A stretch of 64,000 bases of DNA. Origin: Streptomyces sp. NBC_00704 (GTDB lineage Bacteria > Actinomycetota > Actinomycetes > Streptomycetales > Streptomycetaceae). The stretch covers positions 5,762,501 to 5,826,500 of the forward strand of contig NZ_CP109000.1 in NCBI RefSeq assembly GCF_036226605.1, written 5' to 3'. How positions within the stretch are numbered: the stretch's first letter is position 1; every line of letters begins with the position of its first letter. The position numbers and the translations under genes are program-made. A model generated the notes under the pieces. It searched no databases. It was not told where the DNA came from and saw nothing but the letters and a program-made list of their open reading frames with translations. This document shows positions 26,359 to 34,474 of this stretch, one piece after another.

Positions 26359-27876
26359 TTATGCGCCGCCTACGCGGCTTCGTCGCAGTGTCGCCGTCGC
26401 CGCGATTCCCGCCGTCGCGAGGATCACCGCTCCCGCGATCGCCGCCCCCTGCATCCCGTGGGTGAAGGCCTCGCGGGCGGCGGTGGCCAGGGCGTCTCCC
26501 GTGCGCCCGGGCAGGTGGGCGGCGGTGGCCAGGGCGCCGCCGAGGGTCTCGCGGGCCTCCGCCGGCGCCGAGGCCGGCATCTCGTGGCGGTAGATCGCGG
26601 TGCCGATGGAGCCCAGCACCGCCATGCCCAGCGCGCCGCCGAACTCGGTGCCCGTCTCCAGGAGGGAGGACGCGGAGCCGGCGCGCTCGACGGGGGCCGT
26701 GCCCAGCGCCAGGTCCGTCATCTGGGACAGGACCATGACGATCCCGGAGGCGAGGACCCCGCACGCGGTGAGGACGAGCCACATCGAGTCGGTGCCGGCG
26801 AGGGTGAGCAGGCCGTAGCCGGCCGCGCCGGTCACGAAGCCCGCGGTGACCACGTGGGCCCGGTCGACCCCCTTCTGGACCAGGGAGGTGGCCAGGGGCG
26901 CCGCCGCGCCGATCGGGACCGAGGGCAGCAGCGCCCACAGCGCCGCTTCCAGCGCGCTCCTGCCGAGGACCGACTGCAGGTACTGCGTGGTGAAGAACGC
27001 CGAGCCCAGCATCCCGAACGAGGACACGAGGTTCAGGACGACGGCGGGGCCGAAGCCCGTGCCGCGGAACAGGGCGGGGGAGATCATCGGGTCGGCCGTC
27101 GTGCGCTGGCGGTGGACGAAGAGGGCGGCGAAGAGCAGGCCCAGGGTGATCGAGACGACGTGGTCGGTGTGCCAGCCCTGCGCGGCGATCTCCTTGAGGC
27201 CGTAGATCACGGGGAGCACGGCGGCCATCGACAGCAGCACGCTCGGCCAGTCGAAGCGGCCCGGGGCGGGGTCGCGCGACTCGGGCAGCAGGACCGGGCC
27301 GAGCACCAGCAGCAGGGCCATCGCGGGCAGGTTGACCAGGAAGACCGAGCCCCACCAGAAGTACTGGACCAGGACGCCGCTCATCACCGAGCCGAGCGCG
27401 ATGCCGCCCGTCATGACGCCGGACCACAGGCCGATCGCCTTCGCGCGCTGGCCGGGGTCGGCGAACATCGTGCGGATCAGGGCCATCGTGGAGGGCATCA
27501 GGGTCGCGCCGCCGATGCCGAGCACCGCGCGGGCGGCGATCAGCGTTCCGGCGCTGTCGGCGTAGGCGGCGGTCAGCGAGGCGGCGCCGAAGGCGGCCGC
27601 GCCGATCAGCAGCAGCCTGCGGCGGCCGATGCGGTCGCCGAGCGAGCCCATCGTCATCAGCAGCCCGGCCAGGACGAACGCGTAGACGTCGAAGATCCAC
27701 AGCTGCTGGGTGCCGCTGGGGTGCAGGTCCGCGTTGATCGCGGGGATCGCGAAGTAGAGGACCGAGACGTCCATGGAGACCAGCAGCAGCGGCAGCATCA
27801 GCACGCCGAGGGCGGTCCATTCGCGTCGTCCGGCGCGGGCGGCCGGGGGTGTGGCGGTGCTCGTCGGGTTCGTCAT
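26359..27876 (-). CDS. MFS transporter, DHA2 (14-TM) drug exporter type
   Basis: 505-aa proton-coupled efflux permease of the EmrB/QacA group. Fourteen hydrophobic segments can be traced. The loop 2-3 motif A is MTMGSLGDRIGRRR, and the IALGSVMSGVLVQYFWW region matches motif C of the drug:H+ antiporters. Asp in SMDVSVLYFAIPAI in TM1 is the typical motif D1. The ATG at 27876 faces a TetR gene across a ~97-bp gap packed with direct repeats, the usual layout of a repressor-controlled exporter. The exported compound is unknown. Confidence 0.9.
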   Translation of the reverse strand: MTNPTSTATPPAARAGRREWTALGVLMLPLLLVSMDVSVLYFAIPAINADLHPSGTQQLWIFDVYAFVLAGLLMTMGSLGDRIGRRRLLLIGAAAFGAASLTAAYADSAGTLIAARAVLGIGGATLMPSTMALIRTMFADPGQRAKAIGLWSGVMTGGIALGSVMSGVLVQYFWWGSVFLVNLPAMALLLVLGPVLLPESRDPAPGRFDWPSVLLSMAAVLPVIYGLKEIAAQGWHTDHVVSITLGLLFAALFVHRQRTTADPMISPALFRGTGFGPAVVLNLVSSFGMLGSAFFTTQYLQSVLGRSALEAALWALLPSVPIGAAAPLATSLVQKGVDRAHVVTAGFVTGAAGYGLLTLAGTDSMWLVLTACGVLASGIVMVLSQMTDLALGTAPVERAGSASSLLETGTEFGGALGMAVLGSIGTAIYRHEMPASAPAEARETLGGALATAAHLPGRTGDALATAAREAFTHGMQGAAIAGAVILATAGIAATATLRRSRVGGA

Positions 27877-27880
27877 GGCG

Positions 27881-27950
27881 ACGACTGTACGGGCGTCTTA
27901 AACGGTTGTCTAGAACGATTGTATAAATCATGCGTCTAGGACGGCTGTAT
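27881..27950. promoter_or_regulatory. direct-repeat operator array between the MFS and TetR genes
   Basis: Three related 17-bp repeats, consensus GTCTAGAACGGTTGTAT, at 27895-27911, 27908-27924 and 27934-27950 (offsets 13 and 26 bp), plus a further half copy ACGACTGTAC at 27881-27890. The region is much richer in A/T than its surroundings and includes the TAGGGT -10-like box for the TetR gene just downstream (27961-27966). Probable binding array for the divergent TetR protein. Confidence 0.65.
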
Positions 27951-27973
27951 GGATCCGGAGTAGGGTGTCGGGC

Positions 27974-28582
27974 ATGGGACACCGTGAGGATCTGCTCGAA
28001 GGCGCCCGGCGCTGCCTGCTGGACAAGGGCTTCGTGCGCACGACGGCGCGCGACATCGTCAAGGAGTCGGGGACCAACCTCGCGTCGATCGGCTACCACT
28101 ACGGATCGAAGGACGCCCTGCTCGTGCAGGCCTACGTCTCGCTGATCGAGGGCCTCGGCGACACCTTCGACCCCGGCTGGGGCGCGGGCGGCGACAGCTC
28201 GTCGGCGCCGAGGTCGCTGGAGCGCTTCCAGGAGGTCTGGGCGAACATCATCCGGTCGATGCCCGAGGCCCGGGGGGTGTGGATGCTGAGCCTCGAAGTC
28301 ATCCTCTACGCCGACCGGTTGCAGGAGGTGCGCTCGCTGCTCGCCGTGGCGCAGGAGCAGGGCCGCGCCGGGATCGTCCCCATGTTCACCGGCGTCCCCG
28401 AGAGCGAACTCGACAAGGAGACGGTCGAGTCGGAGGGCCGCTTCTACCAGACCCTGCTCAACGGGCTCATGGTCCAGTGGCTCTTCGACCCCCCGTCGGC
28501 GACCGGCGCGGAGCAGCTCACCGAGGGGCTGCGGCGGGTGATCGCGGGCGCCGCGGGCGATCCGCGCGATCCGCGCGACTGA
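27974..28582 (+). CDS. TetR family transcriptional regulator of the divergent MFS exporter
   Basis: 202-aa repressor-type protein. The N-terminal helix-turn-helix runs through TTARDIVKESGTNLASIGYHYGSKDALL (about residues 22-49) and is followed by an all-helical ligand domain. ATG 27974 is chosen over the in-frame GTG at 27965, since TAGGGT (27961-27966) ends 7 nt before the ATG and would give a leaderless message. Divergence from the MFS gene and the repeat array between them indicate that it controls the exporter. Ligand unknown. Confidence 0.9.
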   Translation: MGHREDLLEGARRCLLDKGFVRTTARDIVKESGTNLASIGYHYGSKDALLVQAYVSLIEGLGDTFDPGWGAGGDSSSAPRSLERFQEVWANIIRSMPEARGVWMLSLEVILYADRLQEVRSLLAVAQEQGRAGIVPMFTGVPESELDKETVESEGRFYQTLLNGLMVQWLFDPPSATGAEQLTEGLRRVIAGAAGDPRDPRD

Positions 28583-28602
28583 TCCGCCTCCGGCGCGGCC
28601 GG

Positions 28603-29787
28603 TCAGGGCAGCCGGGCCGCCTTCAGCGTCATGTGCAGCAGCAGCCGGTCCTCGCCGTCGTCCAGGTCGAGGCCCGTCAACTGCTCCACCCGCGACAGCC
28701 GGTAGTAGAGCGTCTGCCGGTGGATGCCCAGCTCGGCGGCCGTGCGGCCGGCCTGGCCCGCGCAGTCGAGGTACACCTCGGCGGTGCGGGCCAGCTCCCG
28801 CTGGGCGGGCGCCAGCAGGGGCAGCACGCCGGGATCCCGGGCGACCTCGGGCGGCAGCGAGGTCAGCAGCCGGTAGGGGCCGACGGACGCCCACCGCGCG
28901 ACCGGGCCGAGGCGCGGCTCCGCCAGCGCGGCCCGCGCCGACGCCGACGCCTCCTCCCAGGCCGCCCCGAGCCCGGCCAGCCCGACCCGACCGGCGGCCA
29001 CCCCCGCCGCCGCCCCCGCCGCCCGCTCCAGCAGCCGGGCCGCCGCGGAGGTCGCCGGGGTGAGGGTGTCCGCGGAACGCAGCCGCACCAGCACCGCCAG
29101 GCACTGACCGGTCGTCGCCCACGGCACCGTGCACAGCGCCGTCGCCCCCGGCAGGGTGCGCAGCGAGGGCGCCTCGTCCGGGTCGGCGGACGGCCACGGG
29201 GCCACGCACACCACCGTGTGCGACGCGTCGGCGCGGGCGCCGAGCGCGGTGCGCAGCTCCGCCACCGCCATGTCCCGGGGCCAGCCGCGGCCGGCGGTGA
29301 GCACCGCCCGCAGCTCCCGGGTGAGGTCCGCGCCGTGCTGAGCCTCGTCCGCGAGCAGGGCGCCGATCCGCGCGGTCACCTCCATCGCGGCCGCGAGCTG
29401 GGCGTCCGAGGGCCCGGGGTCGTCGTCCAGCAGCCAGACGTAGCCGAGGGCGACCCCCCGGTGCCGTACGGGCAGGCAGACGCGCCCGCGGTGGACCCCC
29501 GCCGCCGGGGTGGGCGGGATGCGGACCGGGCCGGTGGCGCGGGTGATGCCGAAGCCCTCGAACCACGTGCGCACGGCGGCCGTCGAGCGCCGGGTCAGGA
29601 TCGAGCGGGTGCGCACCGGGTCCAGCGCGGACGCGTCCAGCTCGTCGTCGCTGTCGTAGGCCCCGAACGCGATCAGCTCGAAGTCGCGGTTCTCCAGGGT
29701 CGCGGGGGCGCCGAGCAGCGCCGAGATCTCGTCGACGAGCTCCTGGTAGTCGCCCGCGTGGGAGGAGGATGCAGCATCGGCCGTCAC
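28603..29787 (-). CDS. PucR-type regulator, probable control of putA-pruA
   Basis: 394-aa cytosolic regulator. The C terminus (last ~60 residues) is a PucR/CdaR helix-turn-helix with TAAELGIHRQTLYYRLSRVE and the ending LLHMTLKAARL. The middle is a GAF-like/GGDEF-like sensory region without catalytic motifs. GTG 29787 is preferred because GGGGGAG lies 9 nt upstream; an in-frame ATG at 29826 has no ribosome-binding site. It is divergent from putA with ~146 bp between, so a role in proline-responsive activation of putA-pruA is likely but inferred from position only. Confidence 0.85.
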   Translation of the reverse strand: MTADAASSSHAGDYQELVDEISALLGAPATLENRDFELIAFGAYDSDDELDASALDPVRTRSILTRRSTAAVRTWFEGFGITRATGPVRIPPTPAAGVHRGRVCLPVRHRGVALGYVWLLDDDPGPSDAQLAAAMEVTARIGALLADEAQHGADLTRELRAVLTAGRGWPRDMAVAELRTALGARADASHTVVCVAPWPSADPDEAPSLRTLPGATALCTVPWATTGQCLAVLVRLRSADTLTPATSAAARLLERAAGAAAGVAAGRVGLAGLGAAWEEASASARAALAEPRLGPVARWASVGPYRLLTSLPPEVARDPGVLPLLAPAQRELARTAEVYLDCAGQAGRTAAELGIHRQTLYYRLSRVEQLTGLDLDDGEDRLLLHMTLKAARLP

Positions 29788-29933
29788 AGGGGCATTCTCC
29801 CCCATTCCCCCAGGCGCTTCATACATCTGTCTGAGATCTGCGGCACGGATGCGTGACAGCTGTCGATGGCTCAGGATCGGAGGGATCCTTAGGTTTCACG
29901 GTGGTTCTGTCTGCTGGTTTGTGGAGGTGCCCC

Positions 29934-30860
29934 GTGCTGGGTCCCGTGATTCTCGCCGCGTCGCGCAGCGACCGGATGCGACGTCTGATCTCGGCGGCCC
30001 CGGTGACGAAACAGGTCGTGGACCGCTTCATCCCCGGTGAGACCGTCGACGACATCGTGCCGATCATCGAGGAGCGCACCGCCCAGGGGCTGGAGCTGAC
30101 GATGGACGTCGTCGGCGAGGACATCACGACCCAAGACGAGGCCCGCGCCGCCCGCGACGCCTACCTGGCGCTGATCGACCGTCTGGCGGGGCCGGCGCTC
30201 GGCGACCGCGTCGAGATGTCCGTCAAGCTGTCGATGTTCGGGCAGGCGCTGGAGGGCGGGCACGAGCTGGCGCTCGCCAACGTCCGCCCGGTGGTGGAGG
30301 CCGCCGCCGCCATCGGCACCACCGTCACCCTGGACGCGGAGGACCACACCACCCTCGACTCGATGTTCGCCATCCACGAGGAGCTGCGGAAGGACTTCCC
30401 GCAGACCGGCTGCGTCATCCAGGCCTACCTCTTCCGCACCGAGGCCGACGCCCGCCGCCTCGCCGCGAGCGGCAGCCGGGTCCGGCTCGTGAAGGGCGCG
30501 TACAAGGAGCCCGCGGAGGTCGCGTACCAGCAGAGGCACGAGATCGACAAGGCGTACGTCCGGGTCCTGCGCATCCTGATGGAGGGCGAGGGGTACCCCA
30601 TGATCGGGTCCCACGACCCGCGCCTGATCTCCATCGCGCAGGAACTGGCCCGCCGGGCCGGCCGCAAGCTCGACGAGTACGAGTTCCAGATGCTGTACGG
30701 GATCAGGGGCGACGAGCACCTGCGCCTGGCCGCCGAGGGCCACCGCATGCGCGTCTACACCGCCTACGGCACCGACTGGTACGGCTACTTCATGCGCCGT
30801 CTGGCGGAGAAGCCCGCCAACCTGCGGTTCTTCCTCCGCTCGATGGTCAGCAAGGGCTGA
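29934..30860 (+). CDS. putA: proline dehydrogenase
   Basis: FAD enzyme (308 aa) that oxidises proline to pyrroline-5-carboxylate, the first step of proline use. The monofunctional PRODH barrel is recognisable by VEMSVKLSMFG, the YLFRTEADARR loop, VRLVKGAYKEP and the C-terminal YEFQMLYGIRGD...YGTDWYGYFMRRLAEKP segment. The GTG at 29934 has GGAGG (29923-29927) 6 nt upstream; longer in-frame starts would add a sequence unlike the family. pruA follows after 59 bp, completing the proline-to-glutamate route. Confidence 0.95.
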   Translation: MLGPVILAASRSDRMRRLISAAPVTKQVVDRFIPGETVDDIVPIIEERTAQGLELTMDVVGEDITTQDEARAARDAYLALIDRLAGPALGDRVEMSVKLSMFGQALEGGHELALANVRPVVEAAAAIGTTVTLDAEDHTTLDSMFAIHEELRKDFPQTGCVIQAYLFRTEADARRLAASGSRVRLVKGAYKEPAEVAYQQRHEIDKAYVRVLRILMEGEGYPMIGSHDPRLISIAQELARRAGRKLDEYEFQMLYGIRGDEHLRLAAEGHRMRVYTAYGTDWYGYFMRRLAEKPANLRFFLRSMVSKG

Positions 30861-30919
30861 GCCCCACCCCCGCTCGCCACACCGCCCGCAACACCGCTCA
30901 GTAAGGAGTCACTGAACTC

Positions 30920-32551
30920 ATGGACGCTGTGACCCAGGTCCCCACCCCCGTCAACGAGCCGGTGCACGGCTACGCCCCCGGCTCCCCGGAGCGCGCCCGG
31001 CTGGAGGCCAAGCTCAAGGAGCTGGCCGGCAACCCGGTCGACCTGCCCTGCATCATCGGCGGCGAGCGGCGGATGGGCGGCGGAGAGCGGTTCGACGTCG
31101 TGCAGCCGCACAACCACCAGGCCCGCCTCGGCACCTACGCCAACGCCACCCGCCAGGACGCCCAGGACGCGATCGACGCGGCCCTCGCCGCCGCGCCCGC
31201 CTGGCGCGCGATGTCGTTCGACGACCGCGCGGCGATCATCCTGCGCGCCGCCGAACTGCTCTCCGGCCCCTGGCGCGAGACGCTCGCCGCGTCGACCATG
31301 CTCGGCCAGTCGAAGACCGCCCAGCAGGCGGAGATCGACTGTCCCTGCGAACTGGTCGACTTCTGGCGCTTCAACGTCGCCTACGCCCGCCAGATCCTCG
31401 CCGAGCAGCCCCCGGCCAACTCCCCGGGCGTCTGGAACCGTCTCGACCACCGCCCGCTGGAGGGCTTCGTCTACGCGATCACGCCGTTCAACTTCACGGC
31501 GATCGCGGGCAACCTGCCGACCGCGCCCGCGCTGATGGGCAACGTCGTCGTGTGGAAGCCGTCGCCGACGCAGACGCACGCCGCCGTGCTGCTGATGCGG
31601 CTCCTGGAGGAGGCCGGGCTGCCCAAGGGCGTCATCAACCTGGTCACCGGCGACGGCCTGGAGGTGTCCGAGGTCGCCCTGAACCACCGCGACCTCGCCG
31701 GCATCCACTTCACCGGCTCCACCAAAACGTTCCAGTACCTGTGGAAGACGGTCGGCGCCAACATCGAGAAGTACCGCTCCTACCCGCGGCTGGTCGGCGA
31801 GACCGGCGGCAAGGACTTCGTCGTCGCGCACCCGAGCGCCGACCGCGCGGTGCTGAAGACCGCCCTCACCCGCGGCGCCTTCGAGTACCAGGGCCAGAAG
31901 TGCAGCGCGACCTCCCGGGCCTACATCCCGGCGTCGATCTGGAACTCCGGCTTCAGGGAGGAGTTCGCGGCCGAGGTCGACCAGCTGACCATGGGCGACG
32001 TCACCGACCTGTCGAACTTCATCGGCGCGGTCATCGACGAGCGGTCCTTCGCCAAGAACAAGGCGGCCATCGACCGCGCCAAGGCGGACCCGGCCTGCAC
32101 GGTCGTCGCGGGCGGCACGTACGACGACTCCGTCGGCTACTTCGTGCGCCCGACCGTCGTCGAGTGCACGGACCCGGCCAACGAGGTCTTCACGACCGAG
32201 TACTTCGGCCCGTTCCTCGCCGTGCACGTCTACGAGGACGACCAGTACGACGCCATGCTGACGCAGATGGAGTCGGTGTCGGACTACGCGCTGACCGGCT
32301 CGGTCATCTCGGGCGACCGTGCGGCGGCCGCGTACACGATGGAGAAGCTGCGCTACGCGGCCGGCAACTTCTACATCAACGACAAGTCCACCGGCGCCGT
32401 CGTCGGCCAGCAGCCCTTCGGCGGCGGCCGCGCCTCCGGCACCAACGACAAGGCGGGCGCCCCGCAGAACCTGATGCGCTGGACCCTGACCCGCGCCATC
32501 AAGGAGACCCTGGTCGCGCCGACCGACTACAGCTACCCGCACATGGGCTGA
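30920..32551 (+). CDS. pruA: L-glutamate gamma-semialdehyde (delta-1-pyrroline-5-carboxylate) dehydrogenase
   Basis: NAD-dependent aldehyde dehydrogenase (543 aa) that oxidises glutamate semialdehyde to glutamate, the second step of proline breakdown. Visible features: ITPFNFTAIAGNLP and the FTGSTKTFQYLW nucleotide-binding loop, the catalytic Glu in VGETGGKDFVV, the catalytic Cys in YQGQKCSATSRAY, and the C-terminal NDKSTGAVVGQQPFGGGRASGTN typical of the P5CDH group. TAAGGAG lies upstream of the ATG at 30920. It is an operon partner of putA. Confidence 0.96.
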   Translation: MDAVTQVPTPVNEPVHGYAPGSPERARLEAKLKELAGNPVDLPCIIGGERRMGGGERFDVVQPHNHQARLGTYANATRQDAQDAIDAALAAAPAWRAMSFDDRAAIILRAAELLSGPWRETLAASTMLGQSKTAQQAEIDCPCELVDFWRFNVAYARQILAEQPPANSPGVWNRLDHRPLEGFVYAITPFNFTAIAGNLPTAPALMGNVVVWKPSPTQTHAAVLLMRLLEEAGLPKGVINLVTGDGLEVSEVALNHRDLAGIHFTGSTKTFQYLWKTVGANIEKYRSYPRLVGETGGKDFVVAHPSADRAVLKTALTRGAFEYQGQKCSATSRAYIPASIWNSGFREEFAAEVDQLTMGDVTDLSNFIGAVIDERSFAKNKAAIDRAKADPACTVVAGGTYDDSVGYFVRPTVVECTDPANEVFTTEYFGPFLAVHVYEDDQYDAMLTQMESVSDYALTGSVISGDRAAAAYTMEKLRYAAGNFYINDKSTGAVVGQQPFGGGRASGTNDKAGAPQNLMRWTLTRAIKETLVAPTDYSYPHMG

Positions 32552-32576
32552 CGGCGCACAACGCGCGCACGTACCC

Positions 32577-32610
32577 CGAACGGGCCGGTCTTCCCCGACC
32601 GGCCCGTTCG
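32577..32610 (+). terminator. pruA terminator
   Basis: Perfect 14-bp inverted repeat CGAACGGGCCGGTC (32577-32590) with 32597-32610 and a 6-nt loop TTCCCC, 26 bp after the pruA stop. Confidence 0.85.
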
Positions 32611-32858
32611 GCGTGCCATCGCCCGTGACGGGGGCTCCATCGGACCGTGCCGTCTCAGATAGTAGGAAGTCCGAGTAACTGTAGAGACAGGCGCGCGCTC
32701 CTCCCTTAGTTTTGTAGGAGCCGAACGTCTCGCTCGATCAAGCGAACGGCGGTCGTGAGCCGGGCCCCGTGCAGGCAACCCCTGCGGTCCGCTCCCCGCC
32801 CCTTCCGGTGTCTCGCAACCCTTCCGCACTCCCCGGAACCAGAAGGAGTCGATTCCCC
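32611..32858 (+). promoter_or_regulatory. unusual leader region of the small basic gene
   Basis: This 248-bp gap has two A/T-richer patches: about 32656-32690 (contains AGTAGGAAGTCC, GAGTAACTGTAGAGAC) and 32706-32720 (TTAGTTTTGTAGGAG). A small hairpin (CGCT/AGCG, about 32733-32746) follows. No riboswitch fold is recognised. A promoter and a ~100-150-nt untranslated leader for the 43-aa gene are the simplest reading. Confidence 0.35.
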
Positions 32859-32990
32859 ATGGCCGAGACGACCGTCCGCCGCCGAGTCCGCCACGTCTCC
32901 CGCAGCACCGAGTCCGACCGCAAGAACGCCGCCGCCGCCCTCCAGCGCGCCCTCGACCGCCGCGACAACGGCGGCGAGACCGGCCACTGA
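32859..32990 (+). CDS. 43-aa basic small protein, hypothetical
   Basis: Starts MAETTVRRRVRHVSRSTE, then a Lys/Asn/Ala helix (AAAALQRALDRR) and a Gly/His end. AGAAGGAG (32841-32848) lies 10 nt before the ATG at 32859, a strong translation signal for such a short ORF. It is highly basic, so nucleic-acid binding or ribosome association is possible but unproven. No family recognised. It stands alone between pruA and leuB. Confidence 0.7.
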   Translation: MAETTVRRRVRHVSRSTESDRKNAAAALQRALDRRDNGGETGH

Positions 32991-33158
32991 GCACAGGTCG
33001 CCGAACAGGGGCGCGTCGCGGGCGTCCGCACGGGACGCCGGGCCCCGCGCCGCCCTGCTCCGCTCCGCGCCCCCCTGCACCCCCGCGCGCCCGCGACGCG
33101 CTGTCCGCATGACGGACGGTCCGTGTCATCCCATGGGACGAGGAGTACGGTTTCCCGC

Positions 33159-34202
33159 ATGTCTCGCAGCCTCAATCTCGCAGTGATCCCCGGTGACGGC
33201 ATCGGCCAGGAGGTCGTGGCCGAAGGTCTCAAGGTCCTCTCCGCCGTCCTCCCGCAGGACGTGAAGCTGGAGACCAAGGAGTACGACTTCGGCGCCCGGC
33301 GCTACCACGCCACCGGTGAGACCCTCACCGACGCCGACGCCGAGGCGCTCAGGCAGCACGACGCGATCCTGCTCGGCGCGATCGGCGACCCGAGCGTGCC
33401 GTCCGGCGTCCTGGAGCGGGGCTTCCTGCTCAAGCTGCGCTTCCTCTTCGACCACCACGTCAACCTGCGGCCCTCGAAGCTGCTGCCCGGCGTGGCCACC
33501 CCGCTGGCCGGCCAGCCCGAGATCGACTTCGTCGTGGTCCGCGAGGGCACCGAGGGGCCGTACACCGGCAACGGCGGCACGATCCGCAAGGGCACCCCGC
33601 ACGAGGTCGCCACCGAGGTCTCCGTGAACACGGCCTTCGGCGTCGAGCGCGTGGTCCGCGACGCCTTCGCCCGCGCCCAGGCCCGCCCCCGCAAGAAGCT
33701 CACGCTGGTCCACAAGAACAACGTGCTGGCCTTCGCCGGCCACCTGTGGACGAACGTCTTCAACCGGGTCGCCCAGGAGTTCCCCGACGTCACCACGGAC
33801 TACATCCACGTGGACGCCGCGACGATCTACCTGGTCACCGACCCCGGCCGGTTCGACGTCATCGTCACCGACAACCTCTTCGGCGACATCATCACCGACC
33901 TCGCCGCGGCCGTCTCCGGCGGCATCGGCGTCGCCGCGAGCGGGAACATCAACCCCTCCGGCGAGTTCCCCTCCATGTTCGAGCCCGTGCACGGCTCGGC
34001 CCCGGACATCGCGGGCCAGGGCAAGGCCGACCCCACCGCCACGGTCCTGTCCGTCGCCCTGCTGCTGCGCCACCTCGGCCACGACGCCGAGGCGGTCCGC
34101 ATCGAGGACGCCGTCTCCGCCGACCTGGCCGAGCGCGCCGCGCTGCCCGCCCGCAGCACCTCCGAGATCGGCGACGCGCTCTCCGCACGAGTAGCCGGCT
34201 GA
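33159..34202 (+). CDS. leuB: 3-isopropylmalate dehydrogenase
   Basis: Third step of leucine biosynthesis: NAD-dependent oxidative decarboxylation of 3-isopropylmalate. The 347-aa protein is of the actinobacterial short form. Motifs: VIPGDGIGQEVVAEG, LLKLRFLFDHHVNLRPSKL, the REGTEGPYTGNGG loop, the Lys in VHKNNVL, and VTDNLFGDIITDLAA with the metal-binding Asp residues, then EPVHGSAPDIAGQGKADPTA. ATG 33159 is the family start; TACGGT (33146-33151) ends 7 nt upstream, so a leaderless transcript is likely, although GAGGAG (33140-33145) is also present. Terminator at 34251-34284. Confidence 0.96.
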   Translation: MSRSLNLAVIPGDGIGQEVVAEGLKVLSAVLPQDVKLETKEYDFGARRYHATGETLTDADAEALRQHDAILLGAIGDPSVPSGVLERGFLLKLRFLFDHHVNLRPSKLLPGVATPLAGQPEIDFVVVREGTEGPYTGNGGTIRKGTPHEVATEVSVNTAFGVERVVRDAFARAQARPRKKLTLVHKNNVLAFAGHLWTNVFNRVAQEFPDVTTDYIHVDAATIYLVTDPGRFDVIVTDNLFGDIITDLAAAVSGGIGVAASGNINPSGEFPSMFEPVHGSAPDIAGQGKADPTATVLSVALLLRHLGHDAEAVRIEDAVSADLAERAALPARSTSEIGDALSARVAG

Positions 34203-34250
34203 CCCGGCGCACCGCACGACTCCCGCTCCCCGGAGCGGGGGCACCCCATC

Positions 34251-34284
34251 GAAGCCGCCGGGTCACATCGCACCCGGCGGCTTC
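34251..34284 (+). terminator. leuB terminator
   Basis: Perfect 13-bp inverted repeat GAAGCCGCCGGGT (34251-34263) with 34272-34284 and an 8-nt loop, ~50 bp after the leuB stop. Confidence 0.85.
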
Positions 34285-34474
34285 TCGTATGTCCTGCCGG
34301 GTGCCACCATCGACCCCGGGTCGCACGCACGCCGTTTTCCTCCGCGCACCCCGCTTGCGATAATCGAACGCGGAGCCGCGGTATCAGGCAATGCTCGGAC
34401 GTCCTAGCACACGCCACTGGCCGTACGGACGTGAGCGCGGCCCGTCACACACAACCGGTGAAGGACAACCACTC

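Noticed and set aside
34391..34474. In-frame upstream extension or leader peptide of ilvE
   Set aside because: The frame is open but has no ribosome-binding site, no run of branched-chain codons and no terminator hairpin before ilvE.
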